Shown in pieces: positions 58,842-64,000 of a DNA stretch of 64,000 nucleotides (position 1 is the stretch's first letter; each line of letters starts with the position of its first letter). Origin of the DNA: Orbilia blumenaviensis. Its lineage: Eukaryota; Ascomycota; Orbiliomycetes; Orbiliales; Orbiliaceae. The notes under the pieces were generated by a model that was not told the DNA's origin, did no database searches, and worked only from the letters and a program-made list of their open reading frames with translations. The translations under genes were made by a program, and so were the position numbers. Location of the stretch: contig JAVHNS010000001.1 in NCBI GenBank assembly GCA_036872755.1, positions 806,001-870,000 of the forward strand. Direction: 5' to 3'.

Positions 58842-59504
58842 TATGCACGATAGAGAATCGGTGGGATTTGAGGTCGATCTGTACTACCTAACTAGCGAGG
58901 ACTGCGACAAGGGGGCTAAAGAGCTCTAGGGAATTTGATCCCTTGCAGCAGGAGGGTTGGTGAGTGGATACATGTGTGCGTGCTTGTGAGGTATGTGCAT
59001 GAATATTTATATTTGAACCCTTTCTAGTTCATTAAGTCAAAGCTTCAGACATTTCGATATAGTTTGTATCGCTTTAAATTGCCTGGGTTCTCTTTATGAC
59101 ATTGCCCAACCTGAGTAGAAAGAATGCAAGTGTGTGAAGAAATGGCTCCAATCGAGAGCCTGAGCTGGTATGGTACGGACACAGATTTCGGTTTTTTTTC
59201 TTGGCTGCTAACTACAGCTCAGGATTATAGACCAACGTTGCGTTTTCTAACCTCGGGATTCGGACAGGCCTGGCCCTGGGATAAGTTGGATTGAGCGCAC
59301 CATGTTTCCATCAACCTCAATACCGGGTTTTGAACGTAGTCCAAAGGTATGAGGTTGGACTTGATATCATATCAAATGATTCGTTGGTGGGTTTGGACCC
59401 TATTTCATTGACACAGTTTAGTTAACCATCTAATCCTTCACGGTTTAATCTAGCACTCCTAAACAAGAAGACGAAGATTTAAAGGAAGAGCAGGACTAAT
59501 ATAG
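58842..59504. other. Intergenic between prenyltransferase relic and DUF4246 gene
   Basis: 3' flank of the DUF4246 gene and possible 5' remains of the relic. Nothing recognisable was found; an alternative last exon of the DUF4246 gene could end near 59438-59450. Confidence 0.45.
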
Positions 59505-61552
59505 TTACTTACGGACATAGAAGCTGGCGTCTCCGCCCATTTGTAGAATGCACTCTGTCCACTCCACCCCCTCGGTCCATATTTCTCCATAATATTCCAT
59601 GGCCTCATCTTTCGATATTGAAGGCGGTACATGCTCTTCTATTTCATATATCAACTCTGGCGGGAGCCTACCTCGGAGTTTGCATGCTTGGCGCAAGGCG
59701 TGTAGTCTTTCTTGTCTTATTTCTGGTTGTTGTGCCGGAACGTTCCTTGTGGTTTGCTATGTATTTTGTCAGCGAAGCTACAATTGTAGTAAAGATAAGT
59801 GTGTTATAATGAGATCGGTTTACAATGGTAAATTCTTCTGAGGGTTCACATAGTAGAAACTCCAGAAGCTTAACATATCCGGTTTTCGTCTCATCGCGAA
59901 GACAGCACGCCCAACCTCTGTTGTGGTATATATTCGGGAATACAACTCCCCGGTTTTCCTGGGTTTGCAGAGGTTGGTAGTTAGTAAATCTCATCCGGAT
60001 AGTGTAATTTTATGGATATTTTTGGATGTATATATATCTAAGACCGGAGGAAACAGCTAGCATCCGCAGCATACATACCATTAATTCAACATTACCAATA
60101 CCCTGACAAGTATCGTTGCTTTCTGTCCCAAAGAATCCCATTTCTTCCTCCTCTTTGTCTTTATCAAAGCCACGACGAAAGCTGAGTCCGTATTCTGTGA
60201 TATTTTCTTGTTGATAGCAGTATACACCACATGCCACAGTTCGTTCATTCTGGATTCGAATTTTTAAGTATCAGCGAGTTGCTTATCTACCAAAATTAAA
60301 TTCGTGCCATGTACTGGAGGAACTTCGATCTTGGGGAGCATGATCTGGGGTGAATGCCGACCTTCAAGCCCTCTACCCTCCAATCTCCACCTGTGTACCA
60401 TCGCCGGTCTGGTGTTAGCACAATATGCGTCATCTTAACGATTACCTTCGCTGTCTTCCCTTCTAATTTGACGTCTTCAAGCACTTCAGGCGGCGGCGGC
60501 GTCCACATGCCTCCTGTCAACCTCTCCCGGGGATCCCTCCCCATTATTTGACCAGGCCCTGTAGGCAAGGATTGCTCTAAAATAGGATCTTTCAAGAAGT
60601 CTTCCCAAGTCGTCGCCAATTTGGGTTTCTCTTTCATTTCTGGGTTTGTGTCCTTATGGCTATCATCCACAGTTTCAGGCGAATAGTCCGCATCCCATTT
60701 CACCCTCCGAAACTCTGGTTTTCCTTCTCTCAGATCCGCCAGAACATGATTAAACAACGGCACAAATCCTTCAAATATCTTTTCCAGAACAGGATAGAAC
60801 AACCTCTGCTGTCTTTCCGTTGCTAGGTTATTGATGTAAGACGCAATCCTAACCTTCCCATCTTCAGAAACCTCAAACTCCGACGGCAGCCAGCCAAACC
60901 TTACCGAGTAGCTATTCACGATTTCTGGAGCGTAGTATTGCGTTAGGCCCGGCTGTGGGGGTATATAACCCGGCATAGGCGGAGTTTGTATAACGTCGCC
61001 GTTAGACGTAGTAGTCAGCCCATATATCAAGGGCCACTGTGAAGGGTGCACGAGGTTTAGAAACGGACTACCAGTACTCTGTCTCTGCCATACATTTTCT
61101 TCTTCTGGAACATCTTCGAGAGTCTTCACGGCTTCGATTAACGCCTTTTGCACACTTTCTTCAACCAACTGATCCGCTTTCCAGACTGCGTCAATAGTTG
61201 GTTCGGCCCTTTTCCCATCTTCTCTGTATTTCATCACGAAGGGTCTATACGCCTCCCTCAACTCCCTCCACGCAAACTCTCCGTCCTCGTCACTCCATAC
61301 TGCTATCGCTTGGTTCAACGTAAACGAGAACTCAGCATTTTCTTTCGCTTTTTTTAGTTTCTGACCGAAATACACCGGGTCATCTAATTTCTCCACCCAA
61401 TCCGGATCATTCCTGAAGAAGGCAGAAAATTTACGTATGCATTCCTCACGGTATAGGATTCGGGTTGTGAGAACGTTGTCGGTGGGGTGCGTGTAGAAGG
61501 AGGCTTTGTTGGGCGGGGAGCGAAGACCGGGATTCGGAGTAAGTGTACACAT
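59505..61552 (-). CDS. DUF4246-domain protein
   Basis: Four exons, 61552-60362, 60249-60079, 59958-59824 and 59756-59505, encode 582 residues; introns 60250-60361, 59959-60078 (branch ACTAAC, CCAG) and 59757-59823 (GTAAAC, CTGAC, ATAG), all phase 0. The exons only make sense together: WYTGGDWRVEGLK joins NERTVACGVYCY, ENITEYGLSFRR, then GVVFPNIYHNRG and NVPAQQ, in the order typical of the fungal DUF4246 family. Upstream are FLNLVHPSQWPLIYG and GWLPSEFEVSEDGKVRI. These proteins are widespread in fungi, often repeated in a genome, and resemble 2-oxoglutarate/Fe-dependent folds in layout, but no reaction is established to me. The donor at 60361 (GTCGGC) is weak. A GTAAGT at 59512 could remove the last two codons and add a short tail instead. 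Divergent from the ABCF gene. Confidence 0.83.
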
Positions 61553-62529
61553 GTCGGCTAGTTAATCGCTTCTTGAAGGGTCCCTTTTTTAAAAAATTTT
61601 GGATAGGTTTTTTTTTTTTTTTCGTACGGCTCCCGGATGTCGGAAGCCATTATATCCCCGCCATTCGAAGTTCTTGGGGCGGTGAGCGCGGCACTTGCAA
61701 TTACAAGCATTAGTTACTCTTATCGAATTGCTTACACTTTAATCCATCCAATCATCACCTAGGATATATATACCCTGCGGCTGGTTAGCTAGCTCTTATA
61801 ATCTGAACTAACCGCGGCCAAAGCTTTAACCCGACTTCGAGGCTCGCGATTCCCTAATTAAGTTTTGTTCTATTTTAAATATTTTATGTTCAATTTGGAC
61901 TTATGAATATGAATTGCACCATTACCACCAGAAGCTCCCCCCAAAGTACGCCATACAAAACCAAAATCCAAAAAGCTAAAAAGATAGAACACATCATCCG
62001 CCAACCACCAAATAAGCAATTCAGAATGAATCATTTCTTGGCTATTTGCACTCAATTGCAACATTACCAACAATTTCTACCGAACGAACCATCTGCGCAA
62101 AACCTCGTTCGAATTTTGTTGCAATTGGAATTCATCTTTTATAAAAAGGACTCCACATCATCCCGTTCTCCGGAATATATGATAAGCATTTTTTCCTGTC
62201 CTTACTAAGCTCTAATTGAAAAAAAAAAAACAATAAATTCACAGCCCTACCAGGCGAACTTTTTCTACTTAATCTTTCCTCTAAGGTTTTGGATCTAAAC
62301 TTCGCGGATTTTCTGGATTCAGCCGGTTTCCTGATTTGTTATATACCAAAATACCACAAAGTCAACGCACTAGCTCACTTCAATTGGTATTTATTACCCC
62401 CTGCCTAAACTTTACAGCTTTACTGAGCTACTGCCCAATATTGGCAAACCCCTACCCAATACAATACCATCCTTTCCCAAGAACAAAAACTAACCCATCA
62501 TTATAAGAAACCTCAATAAAGAAACGAAG
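61553..62529. other. Divergent intergenic region
   Basis: 5' flanks of the DUF4246 (minus) and ABCF (plus) genes. T-runs at 61601-61622 and an A-run at 62217-62230. An ATG-initiated 101-codon frame at 61903-62208 (plus), rich in Ser/Thr/Gln/Lys, has no recognisable family and is left unannotated. Confidence 0.5.
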
Positions 62530-64000
62530 ATGCCCCGCCAAACCCTCCACCCCAAATCCAAAACCGGAGGCACGGGCGGCAACGCCTCACACCTATACGT
62601 CCCAGCCGACGGCATCGTGGTCACAGCCCAACAATCGCGCTTCCACGTAGATGCCGATCTATCAGCTTCCAGTCTTGAAATCGACATCAAAGACCTCTCT
62701 GTATCTGTCCAAAACCGTGATCTTTTGCAACACGCGCATTTGAGACTGTTGGAAGGGAGGCATTATGTGCTTGTTGGCAGGAATGGGACTGGTTTGTCCC
62801 CCCCCTCTTTTTGGATATATAGGTATATATAGCAGTGCTGGAGACTGACGCTAGGTTTTTATATATATCTAATATAAAAAAGGGAAATCAACCCTCCTAA
62901 AATGCATCTCTGACCAACGTATCCCCGGCCTACCACTAAACATCCGCACCCTCCTCCTCTCCCAAACCAGCCAATCAAAGTCCCTTACCACCCCAACAAC
63001 AACCACCCTCGAATACGTTCTCCGTTCCGACCAAAAGCGAGAACTGGCATTATCCGACTCCTCGCTTTTACAAAAGGCGTTGGATGATACTAATAACCCC
63101 CTGGAGATCGTAAGGGTTTATAGAAAGCTGAGACATGAGCGTCTTTCCAGGGAATTCGAACGCGCAAAGCTTATCGCTGAGAGGAGGTCTGGTGCCAGAG
63201 GGTGGGATGCTAGGAAGGTGTTGAATAAGATGGAGGATGAGATGCTTGCGTCTGAATTATCGGTTACGGAAATAACACCTTCACTTTCTGCTACAACGAT
63301 GGAAGAAGAAACGAGACTGGCGGTGGAAATGCTGAATGATCTGCAGATGTACCTCGACTCTACGGCCGCATCACAGACTAGCATAAACGCTAGGAAGATA
63401 CTTCTCGGTCTTAGATTTACAGATGAAAAGATCGATGGACCGTTTTTATCACTTTCCGGCGGTTGGCAGACGAGGGCGTTACTTGCTGCCGCGTTATTTC
63501 AAAAGACTGATGTGTTGATGTTGGACGAGCCGACGAATTATTTGGATCTACCATCGATTATTTGGTTAGAAGGGTATCTGGAATCGATGGAAGAAACGAC
63601 GTTGGTGGTGGTTACGCATGATCGGACTTTTGCGGATAAGGTTGGGACGGATTTAATCGTTCTTAGGGAGCAGAAGTTGGAGGTTTTCGAGGGAACGCAG
63701 ACGGCGTGGGAGGTTGAGAAGTGGAAACAGATAAGACGTATGACTACGATGAAGGAAGCGCAGGATAAGAAGGTTGCGCATATGCAGCAGACGGTTAAGA
63801 ATAATACCGCTGCTGCTAAAAGGAGTGGGGACGATAAGAAGTTGAAACAGGCGGCTTCGAGGAAGAAGAAATTGGAGGAGAGGACGGGGATGGAAGTTGG
63901 TTTGAAAGGTGGAAGGTTTAAGCTCAATAGAGATCTTGCAGGGTATCACCTTAGTAATCGAGCGGAGATTGAAATCCCGACGATGGATAAGACGGCTGTG
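62530..64000 (+). CDS. ABCF-family ATPase (cut by window end)
   Basis: Exon 1 is 62530-62791 and exon 2 begins at 62883 and is open to the window end (460 residues visible). The 91-nt intron (62792-62882) has donor GTTTGT, a TCTAAT branch and an AAAAAAG acceptor; that splice alone restores the Walker A motif GRNGTGKST (about residues 83-91). The first nucleotide-binding domain continues with signature LSGGWQTR (about 278), Walker B DVLMLDEPTN (about 295-305), D-loop YLDL and switch-region THDR. Then comes the charged ABC linker (KWKQIRRMTTMKEAQDKK, Lys-rich helices). No membrane span. ABCF proteins act on ribosomes or translation factors; a second ABC domain should follow beyond the window. 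The insert between Walker A and signature is longer than in bacterial ABCFs, as usual in fungal members. Confidence 0.9.

Noticed and set aside
61903..62208. 101-codon ATG-initiated plus-strand frame
   Set aside because: Sits in a divergent promoter, low-complexity Ser/Thr/Gln, no family feature; could be revisited with RNA data.

Overview
The window is nuclear DNA of a filamentous ascomycete (Pezizomycotina). Most genes are split by short introns (about 52-186 nt) with GTAAGT/GTATGT-type donors and CTAAC/CTGAC-like branch sites. The gene set includes a Set1 with RRM and SET domains, Pan1, a DUF3405 protein, a DUF4246 protein, a tannase/feruloyl esterase and several F-box genes, and intergenic regions are long and rich in homopolymers. 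The style fits Orbiliomycetes (nematode-trapping fungi), but that is only an impression; the sequence alone does not fix the genus. No tRNA, rRNA, CRISPR array or intact transposon was recognised.

Layout. 1-10.2 kb (all minus strand): a PLP-dependent glutamate/cysteine-sulfinate-type decarboxylase cut by the window edge, a conserved fungal protein of unknown function, a large helical-repeat plus ankyrin protein, and an F-box-like protein. 11-19.5 kb: a Golgi-type DUF3405 protein (plus) convergent with the histone H3K4 methyltransferase SET1 (minus). 19.5-28.2 kb: gene-poor DNA on either side of the purine enzyme AICAR transformylase/IMP cyclohydrolase (minus). 28.2-39.4 kb: an orphan secreted protein, PAN1, an NmrA/isoflavone-reductase-like oxidoreductase, and a minus-strand gene that looks like a distant paralogue of the repeat protein at 4.8-8.2 kb. 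42.7-49.3 kb: a secreted M20 metallopeptidase (minus), a tannase/feruloyl esterase (plus) and a HAD phosphatase-like protein (plus). 51-57 kb: two F-box genes and an annexin with a long Pro/Gly/Gln/Tyr tail. 57.9-58.9 kb: a previously hidden, decayed geranylgeranyl-diphosphate-synthase-type pseudogene. 59.5-64 kb: a five-piece DUF4246 gene (four introns if an optional last one is used) divergent from an ABCF ATPase that runs off the window.

How the genes relate. Most are housekeeping or regulatory genes with no shared pathway: Set1 acts in chromatin, Pan1 in endocytic actin assembly, ADE17-type enzyme in IMP synthesis, ABCF in ribosome-associated work. The secreted esterase, secreted peptidase and orphan secreted protein point to an extracellular lifestyle. 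The prenyltransferase relic may be the last trace of a lost terpenoid locus.

Exon models were built by hand by matching splice phase and protein family. Coordinates given for genes span start to stop including introns; introns are listed in each entry. Two introns appear to use AAG instead of the usual CAG/TAG acceptor.
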